Origin: Taxillus chinensis
Lineage: Eukaryota > Streptophyta > Magnoliopsida > Santalales > Loranthaceae
Reading direction: 5' to 3'
Length of the DNA stretch: 64,000 bases
Assembly (NCBI GenBank): GCA_023512835.1
Contig: CM042084.1
Span: forward strand, 55,544,793 to 55,608,792
Under the pieces are notes generated by a model. The model ran no database searches, was not told the DNA's origin, and was given only the letters and a program-made list of their open reading frames with translations. The position numbers and the translations under genes are program-made. This document shows positions 22,846-34,700 of the stretch, in pieces (position 1 is the first letter of the stretch; each line of letters starts with the position of its first letter).

Positions 22846-24940
22846 CTAGATAGCTGCACTAGTTTCCTTGGTTAAAGTAATTGTCTCACAATCTTCTAGG
22901 CTCCTCCTGTGAGATACAAAGTCTTTTACATACTTTGCTGCTTTAGGCATACTCTGTAGCACATCTACAAGAGGGATATTTATCTCCAGTTTCTTGAAAA
23001 GTTCCAAAAACTTAGCAAAACCTGCATCCACCTTTTGTTTTTTAACTCTTTGTGGAAATGGTAGAGGTGTCTTTAACACAGGAGGTTTGTCTACAAAACG
23101 AATACCCAGTTGATAGACCTCGAACCTCTCCTTAATAGGCTTGGAAGTTTCCTCTACTATTTCATTTTTAGGTGCTGCTTCTTTTGTGTTTTGCTCTGAC
23201 TCCTCTTCTTCTTTGTGTTCCAACTGTTCAGTAGCTGATTGTGGCAATTCCTTATTAACTTGGGATGACAACTCTTTCCCACTTCTTAATGTAATTGCCT
23301 TGAAATATTCCTTTGGATTCACTTCAGTATTACTGGGAAAAGAACCTTTTTGCTGTGCATTAACGAAATTAGCAAGTTGCCCCATTTGTTGCTCTAACCC
23401 TTTCACGGTAGTACCCAAATCACTCATCCCTGCTTTCATTTCATTGAGCTTAACATCTGTGTTCTCAAGTCGGGAGTGAGTTTGTTGTGCAAATTTATAG
23501 GAAAACTGCTTCATCTCATCATCAATAGCTTTCTCTTTTGCTGACTGTTGTTGGTACTACTGTTGTGGCTGAAACTGTTGAGGTTGAGCTTGCTGTTGTC
23601 CAAACCCCGGTGGTGTTGAAGGAAATGGCTGAGGGTTCAAAGTGTTCTTCTGATTTGACCATGAAAAATTTTCATGATTCCTGTTGCTTGGATGATAAGT
23701 TTGAGGAGGTGGGCCACCATGAAAATTCTGCTTCTGATAATACCCCTTACCTCCCACATACAAAGCGTCTCCCACTGGAATCATGGTAGAAGAATCTGAC
23801 TCTAAAGCTGTGTTAGTAATAGGACCTCCCAGTCTCACTGCCATAGCTGTCATTTGTTGTGTTAGAAGATCCACTTTGTTTGTGAGTTCACCCAGCTGAT
23901 TATCAGTCACTGCAGCTACACTCTTGCTAGAAACAGGACCTCTCTCATTTGGCCATTGATAATTGTTAAGAGCCATTTGCTCTAATAGCTCCCTTGCTTC
24001 AGTTGGTTCTTTTAACATAAAAGCTCCTCCTGCTGCTGCATCAACATTACCCTTCATTTAAGGTGTTAAACCTACAAAGAAAGATTGAATCTGGAACCAT
24101 TCATGGCAAGCCATCAGGTGGGCATCTGCGTACTAGATCCTTGAATCTTTCCCAAGCTTCATAAAGAGATTCAGTATCTTTTTGTTTGAAAACCCCAATC
24201 TCTCCTCTCAACTGTATCAACTTAGTTAGAGGAAAGAATTTAGATAGGAATTTGTCTGCAAGATCAGCCCATGTGTGAATGCTGCCCGGCTATAATGAAT
24301 GTAACCATTGCTTAGCTCTATCCCTAAGAGAAAAAGGGAAGAGCTTAAGTCTCAGAGCGTCTTCAGAAACCCCATTCATTCCTAAGGTATCACATATTTC
24401 CAGGAAATGGTGTAAATGACTATGCGGATCCTCAACAGCCATGCCTCCATATTGCTGCTGACTAACCATATGAATTAAAGCAGGTTTCAGCTCAAAATTA
24501 GTTGCTTGCACGGGCTGCCTATGAATGCCTGAGTAATGATCAGAGATAGATGGTCTAGCAAAATCCAGCAAGGTCCTTGGCTGAGTGTCGCCATTGTGAG
24601 TCTCCCCATTATGACCCTGCCCTTCTGCCATATTATCTAGCACAGATAGATTCAAAACGTCTGTATGGTTAACTTCTGTTTGGTCACGCCGCTTCTGTCT
24701 CAACCTGGCTCTTAATATCCTTTCAGGTTCTGAATCAAATGGCACTAATTCTCGCAACCGAGATTGGTACATACACTGAAGAAAGCACGAAAGTGAATGA
24801 AAACAACTGCAAAACAAAACAAAGAAAAGAACAGAAACCCGGTGAGACTGCTCAACAAAGAAGTAAAAGAAATTAAATACAATATAAACAACCCAAAGAA
24901 CAAATATTATTCTTAGTCTTAATGTTATTAAAATTAACAC
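22846..24940 (-). pseudogene. ATH-1 gag
   Basis: The N-terminal piece (24940-24290) contains the Athila gag block DPHSHLHHFLEICDTLGMNG, then SLRDRAKQWLHSL. After a frame change it resumes at 24057 (AGGAFMLKEPTEARELLEQM) with a Gln/Pro-rich tract ending QPQQFQPQQ at a TAG (23557-23559, at a Gln position), and at 23514 in the same frame (MKQFSYKFAQQTHSRLENTD, EQQMGQLANFVNAQQKGSFP). The true start may be the Met before YQSRLRELVPF near 24780 rather than 24940. It would form the particle shell. Confidence 0.86.
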
Positions 24941-24946
24941 AATTAT

Positions 24947-24964
24947 TCCCCGGCAACGGCGCCA
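24947..24964 (-). other. ATH-1 primer-binding site (tRNA-Asp)
   Basis: The minus strand reads TGGCGCCGTTGCCGGGGA, complementary to the 3' end of plant tRNA-Asp. This is the primer of Athila-type elements and is shared with LARD-1 and ATH-2. Confidence 0.95.
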
Positions 24965-24969
24965 AAAAC

Positions 24970-26267
24970 TTTACCGAAAAAATTATGCAGCTTACTGCAG
25001 TGCACAGGTCAAGTAATAAAGAGGGGTATATCTCGACCTCAGTGTATCGATCCCATGAGGAACAATCATATTAGTTAATAAGCACTAAGATTGGCAAATT
25101 CTAAATATGTTTAGGAAATCAAGTCTTTCGTTCAAACACTGATATGAATTAAACAAAATTAAACAAACCAATGATTTGACAAATGGAGCAATAAAATAAT
25201 GTAACGACGATGATATGAGAGTCTAGGGACGAAGCCAATAGAACTGAATTTCTCTATGCCTTATCAATAAATTATCTTTCTATCTAGTCACATTCAGATT
25301 AATCTTCCTTTAAATGTAGTACCCTTTTCCCGTGATACACACCTTTAGGTTGATTTAATAAAGTTAAATGGGTTTGTTCATTCCTCACTCTTCTTTATTA
25401 TGCTTTAATTGTATTTCAGCTAATCACGCTAAAATCAATTCTCTCCATCAATCTTTGTAAGAGAAAAGCATTAAGCAACCAGCCAAAGCAAATCCAATGC
25501 TATAACATTTAGAAGGTATTTAATGTTTCAAAGCATGGCAAGAGTAATCCAATCCTAAGACTTCCTCCCTAGAATGGAAGCTTAGCCTATCATGCTTGTC
25601 ATAACAACAATCAGAATAAACATAAATTCCATTAAAAAGGGTTGACAAATCAAAAACACAAACTTTAATTAACATAAACCCTTCTTACAATCAATAATTG
25701 TTCTTCTCTCAAAAATACAAAAAAAAATCAACTCCTTAGCCAAGAGAAATCATCTGCTGTCGCACCCCCCCAATAAAACAACCAATTTTCACCCTTAAAT
25801 AATAGGGTTTTAAAACACTAGAGCCCGAGTCGAACACAAATAACCCACATCGATCAAAATTTAGTACATATCGACCGCATCGATCAAAATCTAGGGTCGA
25901 CCATGCTTCACATCGATCCACTTCTTTCCATTCAGCCTCTGCATCGACCTACATCGAGCTGCATCGAGCCATATCGACCTAATATTTCGCATCGACCAGC
26001 GCCTCTATTAAACCTTGTCGAACCATGTCGACCTCCACTCTCGCATCGACCAGACAGGCTGTAATCACACATCGATCAAATCAGCTTAACTCTCCTCTAC
26101 ATCGATCAATTCCTGTCAAAAAGGGAAAAAAACACTACAACGAACTCCGAAACTAGGTTAGGGGTAAAACAGAGAATTTAAGTTCCCAAACTAAACAAAT
26201 AAAGGGTAAAACCGGGGAAATAAGTATCAAAGCGCATGCAAAACATACATAGGATGCAATCCTATCA
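24970..26267 (-). repeat. ATH-1 5' LTR
   Basis: About 1.3 kb from the PBS side to 26267, where the minus strand opens TGATAGGATTGCATCC. The inner end near 24970 is uncertain by some bases. It contains an interspersed array of CATCGACC and CATCGATC motifs (25830-26110). No gene is seen. The 3' LTR is missing, so age and TSD cannot be judged. Confidence 0.75.
25840..26110. repeat. Interspersed CATCGACC/CATCGATC array
   Basis: About fourteen copies of an 8-9 bp core (CATCGATCA, CATCGACC, CATCGAGC) at irregular spacings of roughly 10-40 bp within the ATH-1 LTR. On the minus strand it reads GGTCGATG or TGATCGATG. Copies are too irregularly spaced for a simple tandem repeat. Confidence 0.75.
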
Positions 26268-26271
26268 CAGG

Positions 26272-26427
26272 TATCACTTCATCCGTGACCATGTTCTCAA
26301 AAAGCACATATCTCTCGAATATGTTGCTACGAATGATTAACTTGCAGACATTCTCACAAAGCCCCTTCCAAATGCAAGATTTTTTGAGTTGTTACTCAAG
26401 CTAGGTATGCTTAATCTTTCTGCATGA
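26272..26427 (+). pseudogene. Copia RNase H C-terminal fragment
   Basis: The plus strand encodes YHFIRDHVLKKHISLEYVAT and then, after an in-frame TAA, LADILTKPLPNARFFELLLK to a stop at 26425-26427. It is the last 51 codons of a Ty1/copia pol, nearly the same as the end of SIR-1 pol (55138-55290) but on the other strand. Downstream bases to about 26538 look like the 3' untranslated part of the same family. ATH-1 begins five bases to its left, so ATH-1 may have inserted into this copia copy. Confidence 0.85.
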
Positions 26428-26538
26428 ATTTTACATTTATTTGTCTAGCAGTTTATTTCTTTCAGAACATGTATTATGACTTCTGTTATAGTGAGAAACC
26501 ATTACTATACTATATTGCTGATTATACTTGCTTTTGAA

Positions 26539-27307
26539 TCATGCATCAGTAACATCTCCTGCGTCCCATTGCTTTTCGACCTCTTCTTTAATCTTCAATA
26601 GCATCTCCAATCTCGTTCTTGTTAATTTCTGCTGAACTGGCTTGCATTCGGGCTTCACTGGTATGTGATGCTTCACTATGTCTGTGTCTAATCCCGACAT
26701 ATCTTGATATGACCATGCAAAAATGTTTATGTAGCTCTTTAACAGCTTAATTAATTGCTTCTTGATGTCAGTAGCTATTAAGGACCCTACCCTCAATTCT
26801 CTTTGTTCGACTGTCGTCCCCAAGTTCGTTGTTTCTATTGGGTCTTCACTTGGAATAGATAAATGCTCTTCCCTTTCCAATAGGCATATGATCTCTCCTG
26901 GTAACTCGGGTGTCTCCTCTACCTCATTCTCATCAGCTTCAAATAATGGCTGCTCCCAATTTGGACTTTGGTCAAACCTTAGGCATCTCATTTCATTTCC
27001 GCATATTATGTTTTTATTGACATCGTGATACCTTCTTATAAGAGAATGACAAGTTGGTAACTAAATATGATATGCATATGTCATGAATGCAATGTACCAT
27101 GAAAGATTTGAAAAACACATTTTATTGGATGGTTTTGGGAAAAACAAATGTTCACAACTTTAAAATGCATTAAAGAGAATACACTAAATTAAGGGACCCC
27201 TTAAGCATTACATTATGGGGAGGTCCAGGCTAGTTCAATTGTTCAATGGCTGGTTGGGAACCTCTTGCCACACTAAGCACATGCTCGTCGGTATCCAATG
27301 CGGTTCT
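26539..27307 (-). pseudogene. TAT-1 pol fragment, PR-RT linker and RT start
   Basis: The stretch 26991-26539 encodes MRCLRFDQSPNWEQPLFEAD, an acidic linker, then LLKSYINIFAWSYQDMSGLD and VKHHIPVKPECKPVQQKLTR, ending KEEVEKQWDAG before unrelated codons at about 26555. FAWSYQDMPGLD is a hallmark of Tat/Ogre-type gypsy pol just before RT. The upstream part (26992-27307) is the continuing linker with broken frames. It joins, across TEK-4 and LARD-1, to the protease piece at 44953-45465. Confidence 0.8.
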
Positions 27308-28992
27308 TGTCACGCCCGGATTTCCAACCCGAGGAAGCCGGTGCGTGACTCCCCATTCACCCACACGGAGGGCAATGGGGTTGGATTCTGGATGCCACAC
27401 AAGCAAGTCTAACAATTACAATAAATCAAATAAGCCACATCTTTATTTAATTCCAAAACATCAAAGGTTCACAAAACAACCAAGTCCCCGACTACGCTCC
27501 CCGACAATCCCTTAGTATATTCCCCTCCCGGGGTTACATAAATCATAAAAGTACATTACTTGAAATGAACAATGAAGTGGAGAGGGTCTTCCACCTTGGT
27601 GTATCCACCTAACGCCCGTAAGTCCCCGGAAAACAAACAAACACAGGAGGGGTGAGCAACCACGCCGGTAGGGATCATGTCTCCCCAACCCATCCCATGT
27701 TCCTAGCATCTACTGCCATGTGTACAAGTGCGGTGTTGTGTTACAATAATTTCAACAGACATAATAAAAACCACATCAACAATTACAATCTTCCATGCCA
27801 CAAGGCTAACACTTTAACCACAAGTGATTTAACCGCCTCTTAGGCCAAGTGATTTAACCGCCTCTTCAAGGCCCAGGTTTAACCGCCTCTCGCCCCGCAA
27901 AGTAATTTAACCGCCTCTTCAGCCGGATACCACATCATGCACACAACTTACACCACAGTCACACAAACAAAAACCAAACACTTGGTGTGCACCCGTTCAC
28001 AAGTGCACAAACCCACCATTCGAAAACAGAACAAACACCCAGATATATACATACACTAAATCACAAGTCCACCACACGGCATATTATCAAACATGTACTT
28101 GGCATATACACACAGCAATACTCACACGGCTTTCATCGAACATATAGCATGTAATCCAAATCACACCAATATCCGCCCAGGCCAACATCCATATGAGATC
28201 ACCCTAATGGATTACATATATATATATAAACAAATACCCAGACCGCCCTAGGACCCTAGGACAGAGGAGGGTTTAGGAAGAACAGAACCCCTACCTCAAG
28301 TAAAACGCAACAACACAAGAATGTCCCGATCCCACGTCGAACGCCGTCCACCCAGGAGTCACCGACCACCCACACAAGACGCCCAGCGCAACCAGGAGCT
28401 CTCCTCCCCCTCTCTCTCTCTCTCTCTCTGCGACGGCTGGTGGAGCAACAAACCCTAACCCTAAAACAGAGGGGCTTCTCCTCCTTATATAGACAACACA
28501 ACATCAAAACGACGTAGTTTTGATTAAGTGAATCCCAAGCATCAAAACGACGTAGTTTTGATCACACAAGTTAGCACCTTTCCGCACCCATATAGGCCAA
28601 AATACTCGGAATTTCAACATGGTCCTTTGGAGAAAGTTCCTTAGAATGTCAAAACCAAGGGAACCATGCAACAATATGCCCGCACGCCAATTTGAACGTG
28701 AATTCCCAATTCACGTGCAACTCCATATGAACTCCAAATGCTCTCAAACTTCACCCCTAGCCTCCTTGCATCATTTAGAAGACAACCACACTTGCACGTG
28801 AAATGGACCCAATTCACGTGCACCTCACATACATGTCCATTTGGCCTAAAACTTCTGTGGTAGATAGAGGACATCATTCTAAGCATCTTTCCTTTTGCAC
28901 GTGAATTCATTGGAGTCCATTTACTAGGTCAAAATCTAGAAAAACTCTACTCAGGAGGCAAAACTGACTAACTCAAGGTACGGGTCCTTACA
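27308..28992 (-). repeat. TEK-4 3' LTR
   Basis: A 1685-bp LTR from TGTCACGCCCGGATTTCC to GTACGGGTCCTTACA. It holds a 26-bp array built on GATTTAACCGCCTCTT (27817-27923), a CT run near 28405-28430, reverse TATA near 28480, two ACGACGTAGTTTTGAT half-palindromes near 28505 and 28545, and CACGTG pairs near 28690-28710 and 28793-28820. It pairs with 36538-38243. Confidence 0.93.
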
Positions 28993-29010
28993 TCCTCTCC
29001 CCCTTAAGAC
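28993..29010 (-). other. TEK-4 polypurine tract
   Basis: The minus strand reads TTAAGGGGGAGAGGA directly before the 3' LTR. It is an exact, uninterrupted purine tract and marks the start of plus-strand synthesis. TEK-2 and TEK-3 have variants of it. Confidence 0.88.
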
Positions 29011-29210
29011 TTTTCATCCTCGAAAAGAAATGACATACGAGGAAAACAAACACAAGCTACCCATTTGTCACACGGCGAGCCACAACACCCAAATGGGTCA
29101 TACACCACACACAACACAACAAGACATAACAGTACCACCATAATGCATATAACACATGTCCGCATGTCACGAATACACATCTCAAATATCTCAAATAAGA
29201 ACACATGTCT

Positions 29211-29892
29211 TTAAAAGACAATACAAATACACCAACTAATACAAGAAAACACATCACAAGAAAACACATCATTGTCCCTTGGCCAACGACCACCTCCCAC
29301 GCTTAAGATTGTTGGTCCTCGAACAAGTCCTGGGTCTTGCTCCCGCATCACGGACCCACGTTCCCATGTCGCCTCCTCAATGCCACGGTGCTGCCACAAG
29401 ACGCGAACCAAAGGAATAGCACGACCACGCAAAAGCTTCTCTCGCCGATCTAGGATACGGATAGGGGCCTCAACAACGGACATGTCATCCTCAATGTCTA
29501 ATGTCCCCCAATCGAGCACATGAGTGGGGTCGGGGTGATACTTCCTCAATCGGGACACGTGAAACACATTGTGCACTCGACTCGGCCCGCGGTGGTAACG
29601 CTAACCGGTAGGCTACAGGCCCTACACGATCCAGAATCTCAAAAGGACCAATAAACCGCGGAGATAGCTTGGAACCTCGTCCAAACCGTCGATGTCCACG
29701 ACGTGGGGAAACACGAAGGAACACATGATCACCAACCGAAAACTCCAAAGGTCGTCGCCGCTGATCTGCATAAGATTTACGTCGACTCGAGCCGCTAACA
29801 AACGCTAACGAATCAACTTAACCTTCTCGGTAGCCTCTTGAACCAACTGTGGTCCCAAGAGAGCTGCCTCTCCTACCTCGGTCCAACACAAG
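29211..29892 (-). pseudogene. TEK-4 integrase C-terminus and chromodomain
   Basis: The stretch 29748-29491 carries GDHVFLRVSP and the GPF module (RFIGPFEILDRVGPVAYRLA). After a frame change, 29576-29211 carries MHNVFHVSRLRKYHPDPTHV and the chromodomain (RGRAIPLVRVLWQHRGIEEA, TWERGSVMREQ). Chromodomains of this type are thought to direct integration to methylated-histone chromatin. The gene is cut at 29892 by solo LTR TEK-5 and continues at 31937. Confidence 0.86.
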
Positions 29893-30904
29893 TGTCACGC
29901 CCCAATTTCTTTCCACTTGGAAATGAGTAGTGATTGCCGATGCCCGCACCCGAAGGGACAAGGGGTTGGTGCAAGCACCTTAAAAGGACTTCTAGCACGG
30001 GTGCTGTCCCAAACCTGCACAATCAGGCCGACATGCCAAGGGGCATGCTCCTTGCTCCCAAACCATGCATACAAACACAAATTGAATAACAACATCTCAT
30101 TTTATTTCATTTCAAAGACTAAATGTTTATTACAACCCAGTCGGGGAAAAACCCCTATGAAGCCATCAATAAAACCAAACCAAAATCCAAACACATAAAA
30201 CCAAAGTACAACAAAGGAAATAATATAAAACTTTCGGCCTCGGGGGCCTAGCTCCTCGGCCTTCACCTACCTACCCGCTAAACCCTGCAAAAGAACGGTT
30301 TATAGGAGGGGTGAGCAAACCACAGCTCGGTAGGGATCCGGTCTCCCCGGACCCGTCCCGCTCTACAACATGCATGATATGTGTAGGCTTGTGCTCGTGT
30401 CGTGCCTAAGGCTAAAGCAACAAACATCACCCGGTAAGAAACTCTTTACCCGAACCCGGACCGGAGGGCAGAGGACACCCCGCCACCACGGCGACATGAC
30501 ATACCACATCCAGGCGAATGTTGCATGGACACCAATGCAACATTTTCCACCCGAGTCGGATATGGTCAACCACCTCCTCGGGCGCCATATCTACCCTCAG
30601 GAATGGGTGTAGACTTAGCCCACCGTCGTGAGTGCTACACCGAGACTCAGGACCACGTCCTGGTCAAATCTCAAAGGGGTCCAGCTATTGTGCCTAGCCC
30701 ATATCTCAGCTCGGTCTCAACAGGTCAACGAACAAGATAGCATTACATCTCAACATGTAAACTCATCACAACATTTACACTTTCTCGGAAGGACCAACAT
30801 GGTCGGATACAAGCCACACACATCAGCCTCATAGGCTTAAAATCAAATACAAATCAAACACAAGACACACCGGTCACACAGGTATATCATCAAACACCCA
30901 TATA

Positions 30905-31050
30905 CAAGGTCTCACAGGCATTTTATTGAATACATGGCATACAGGCCTCACAGACATTTCATCAAACACATAGTGTGCAGGCTTCACAGACATTTCATCA
31001 AACACATAGTGTGCAGGCCTCACAGACATTTCATCAAACACATGGTGAGC
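30905..31050. repeat. 36-bp minisatellite in TEK-5
   Basis: About four copies of a unit built on GTGTGCAGGCCTCACAGACA followed by TTTCATCAAACACATA. Same place in the LTR as the TEK-3 and TEK-4 arrays, different unit. Confidence 0.85.
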
Positions 31051-31150
31051 ATAAACAAACCCGGAAAATCCTCAGGCCAAATTAACATCGGAATCAACAA
31101 AACATGCCACCGAAGGCCAACATCCATATAGGAGATCACACCTATATGGA

Positions 31151-31153
<3 letters not shown>

Positions 31154-31204
<51 letters not shown>
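31154..31204. repeat. (AT)n microsatellite
   Basis: About 25 AT units, within the TEK-5 LTR at a place where TEK-4 and TEK-1 have much shorter AT runs. Confidence 0.95.
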
Positions 31205-31206
<2 letters not shown>

Positions 31207-31323
31207 AGACAGATATCCTAAAACAGAGAGTTAGGAAGAACATGAATCCCTACCTCGGACTTGTCCTAACCTCTACGCTGGACACCTTCCAACGACACGA
31301 ACCACCACGGCAACTGCCCGGAG

Positions 31324-31362
<39 letters not shown>

Positions 31363-31936
31363 CGGCAGCACTGCAGCAAGGAAGAACACAAGAACCCTAA
31401 ACTCAAACTCAAGCCCTCATTATATAGACACTACCCACATCAAAACGACGTAGTTTTGCTTAAGTGAACCCCAGGATCAAAACGACGTAGTTTTGATCAC
31501 ACAAGTTAGCACCTTTCCGCACCCATATAGGCCAAAATACTCGGAATTTCAACATGGTCCTTTGGAGAAAGATCATTAGAATGTCAAAACCAAGGGAACC
31601 ATGCAAAAATATGGCTGCACGCCAATTTGCACGTGAATTCCCAATTCACGTGCAACTCCAAATGGACTCCAAATGCTCTCAAACTTCACCCCTAGCCTCC
31701 TTGCATCATTTAGAAGACAATCACACTTGCACGTGAATTGGACCCATATCACGTGCACCTCACATACACGTCTGTTTGGCCTGAAACTTCGTGGTAGATA
31801 GAGGACATCATTCTAAGCATCTTTCCTTTTGCACATGAATTCATTTGAGCCCATTCACTAGGTCAAAATCTAGAAAAACTCTACTCGAAGGCAAAGCGTG
31901 ACTAACCGTGACTAACTCAAGGTACGGGTCCTTACA

Positions 31937-32510
31937 ACAAAGGCGAGCGGCACGGCCTCCCATACAACGCCTCAAAAGGAGCCATCCCAATGGATGCCTG
32001 ATAATCGTTATTGTAGGCAAACTCCACCAAAGGAAGGTGAGTTGCCCACGAACCCCCAAAGTCTAACACACAGGCCCGTAACATATCCTCGAAAGTCCGA
32101 TTCGTCCTCTCTGTCGGCCGTCGGTCTCAGGGTGAAAGGCTGTACTCAAGTGAAGCTTGGTCCCCATAGCCTCCTGCAAACCTACCCCGAAACGGGAAGT
32201 GAACCTCGAATCCCGGTCCGAGACAACCGATGATGATACGCCATGCGGTCTCACAATCTCGTTCATGTACATCCGACTCAAGGTCCCAATAGAGTCCCGC
32301 TCGCGAACAGCCAGGAAATGGGCCGACTTTGTGAGTCGATCCACAATTACCCAAATCATATCCTTCCTCCCGGTGGTGGGTGGAAGACCGGTCACAAAAT
32401 CCATCGCTATATGGTCCCACTTCCACTCTGCTATGGGCAAGGGCTATAACATGCCCGCCGGCCGCCGATGCTCGGCCTTCACCTGCGACATGTGAGGCAC
32501 CGCGAAACAA
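31937..32510 (-). pseudogene. TEK-4 integrase catalytic core
   Basis: The stretch 32440-32063 encodes AEWKWDHIAMDFVTGLPPTT with the first catalytic Asp, IWVIVDRLTKSAHFLAVRER, and SSVVSDRDSRFTS with the second. The TDGQTERTN block with the third acidic residue is shifted out of frame near 32125. The HHCC finger lies just upstream (32620-32480). Compared with TEK-1 this copy keeps the whole core; the damage is mainly small frameshifts. Confidence 0.87.
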
Positions 32511-33945
32511 AGGCAGCTACATCGCGTTTCATCCCAGGCCACCAAAAATGCCCCCGAAGCGCATGGTACATCTTCGTACCCCCTGGATGCACAGCAACTC
32601 TAGATTGGTGAAACTCCCTCATCACCTCGTCCCTGAGGGAAGAAGCTACTACCAACCGCCCTTGAAACGACAACTCATGCTCAGGACCCTCTGTCCAGTC
32701 CTCAGATAGTTCCCCAGCCTCAATACGGGCACGGAGAACCTCGCACTCAATGTCACCTAGCTGTTCCTCCCGGACGCGCTGGTACAACTCAGGCACTACC
32801 ACCAAAGGACTCGGGATCGTCCCACCATCACGAACAACAAGCTGCAGCCGCAACATCGCCAACTGCTCCATCGGCTTCCACTCTCTCATAACCACCTCGG
32901 CTTTCCCTTTTTGCTCAACGCATCGCCCACAACATTACCCTTGCCCGGGGTATAGGCAAGAGTAAAATCAAAGGTCTGCAAATACTCCACCCATCTCCTT
33001 TGCCTCAAATTCAAGTCCTTTTGAGTAAAGATGTGCTTGAAGGCTCTTGTGATCCGAGAACACCACAAACTTCTCGCCCAAGAGGTAATGCTGCCAACTC
33101 TTCAGGGCGAAGATGATAGCCGCCAATTCCGGATCATGAGTAGGATGATACTGCTCATGAGGCTTTAGCCGCCTCGACCCATAAGCTACCACACCGTGCT
33201 CCCGCATAAGCACACACCCCAAACCAACCCCTGGACGCATCACAGTATACCTCATACGGAATATCCTCCCTAGGCAACCTCAACACAGGTGCAGTGGTCA
33301 AACGGGTTTTGAGAGTCTCAAACGCCTGCGGCACTTGTCTGTCCACTCAAATTTCACTCCTTTCCTAGTCAACGCCGTCATAGGAGCCGCCAAATGGGAG
33401 AACCCCTCGACAAAACGACGATAGTACCCCGCTAAGCCAAGAAAACTACGGATCTCAAAAACGTTGGTTGGCCTCGCCCACGATGCCACGGCCTCAATCT
33501 TGGCCGGGTCCACCCTAACTCCCTCAGTGACACCACATGGCCAAGAAAGTGAACCTCCTGTGCCCAAAACTCACACTTGCCGAACTTAGCAAATAGCCGC
33601 TGGTCCCTCAAGGTTTGTAACACCGTTGCCAAGTGCTCCACATGCTCCTTCTCGGTCTTGGAATACACCAAGATATCGTCGATAAACACCACCACGAACG
33701 AGTCTAAGTATGGGGCAAAGACTTGGTTCATCAAATGCATGAACACCGCTGGCGCATTAGTGAGCCCGAAAGGCATCACGACCCACTCATAATGCCCATA
33801 CTGCACCGAAAAGCCGTCTTAGGGATGTCCTCCTCCCTAACCCTGAGCTGGTGATACCCCGACCGTAAATCTATCTTGGAAAACCACCGGGCCCCACTCA
33901 ACCGGTCAAATAGGTCATCTATCCGAGGCAACGGGTACTTGTTCT
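32511..33945 (-). pseudogene. TEK-4 RT core, RNase H and integrase zinc finger
   Basis: RT piece 33806-33432: [20 protein letters not shown], then the active site [20 protein letters not shown]. RNase H pieces 33567-32886: [60 protein letters not shown] and LNLRQRRWVEYLQTFDFTLA. The connection and zinc finger follow at 32895-32479 (EFHQSRVAVHPGGTKMYHAL, then DVAAFVSRCLTCRR). At least four frame changes part them. Residue content is otherwise well kept. Confidence 0.87.
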
Positions 33946-34700
33946 TCACAGCCACCGAATTCGGCTTCCGTAGTCGATGCAGAGACGAAGCGTGCCGTCG
34001 GCCTTCTTAGCAAAGAGCACCGGAGCACCCCAAGGTGAGGTACTCGGTCCGATATACCCTTGGCCCACCAACTCCTCGATTTGCCTTTGCGGCTCCCTCG
34101 CCTCGGCTGGCCCCATACGATATGCTACTTGGGAAATCGGACCCGTTCCTGGCACCAACTCAATGGTAAACTCCACACTCCTCTTAGGTGGCAAACTCCT
34201 CAACTGCTCAGGAAAAACATCCTGAAATTGGTCCACAACAACGGGCCACACCCTCTTTTCCACCTTACCCTCCTCGGCAAAGGTCAGGGCTGCTAACCCG
34301 TGGGTAATGGCACCCCACCGATCCAACACCGGCCCGGCCCGACTCGCCTCACAATCCCACTCCCCCTGCAGGGTGCAAGAGGTCCCCCAGGTGTCACGAA
34401 GGTCACACGCCGCCGATAACAATCTATCTTGGCCTGGAAAGCCATAAGCCAATCCATATCCAAGATCAGGTCAAAAGTATGCAAAGGCATCACATACAAG
34501 TCAAAACTCGGCTCCACCTCGCCTATGGTTAACACACGGTTACTACACACATGCCATACCTCAATCATGCCTCCCACCTGGAGACACCACAACTAGGGGC
34601 GTCGCGGCCTCCACACAAGCTAACCCCAAGCCGTCTATTACAAGTTCAGCAACAAACGAACATGATGCACCCGTATCGAAAAGAACGAAGCTAATGTACG
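33946..34700 (-). pseudogene. TEK-4 protease and RT N-terminus
   Basis: The intact active-site codons DTGASCSFVAE lie near 34680-34645 but in another frame from the following [18 protein letters not shown] piece (34592-34293). The stretch 34452-33946 covers [20 protein letters not shown] and the RT fingers ([28 protein letters not shown]). The domain order matches TEK-1, which has lost the DTG glycine that this copy keeps. Confidence 0.85.

Larger units (their letters stand above)
20960..26267 (-). mobile_element. ATH-1: Athila-type Ty3/gypsy element, 3'-truncated
   Basis: Read on the minus strand: 5' LTR (about 24970-26267), Asp-type PBS (24947-24964), gag, protease and RT, then an abrupt end at about 20966 inside the RT-RNase H boundary (YYASK followed by unrelated sequence). 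RNase H, integrase and the 3' LTR are missing. The protein blocks (CDLGASINLMPLAVYQQLGL, ILGRPLLHTGR, YCFLDGYSGYNQIPIA) are those of the Athila lineage, and the tRNA-Asp primer site agrees. Large parts of gag-pol share one frame, broken by several TAG codons. Confidence 0.88.
29893..31936 (-). mobile_element. TEK-5: solo LTR inside TEK-4 integrase
   Basis: One 2044-bp LTR, TGTCACGCCCCAATTTC to GTACGGGTCCTTACA, without internal region. The flanks are ACAAG (29888-29892) and ACAAA (31937-31941), a target duplication with one mismatch, and the integrase reads across it once it is discounted. It has its own 36-bp array (30905-31050), an AT run of about 25 units (31154-31204), a CT run (31329-31361), reverse TATA near 31425, two half-palindromes (31440-31500) and paired CACGTG sites (31630-31660). 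Its PBS-side half differs clearly from TEK-4, so it is a separate subfamily. Unequal recombination between two LTRs leaves such a trace. Confidence 0.9.
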
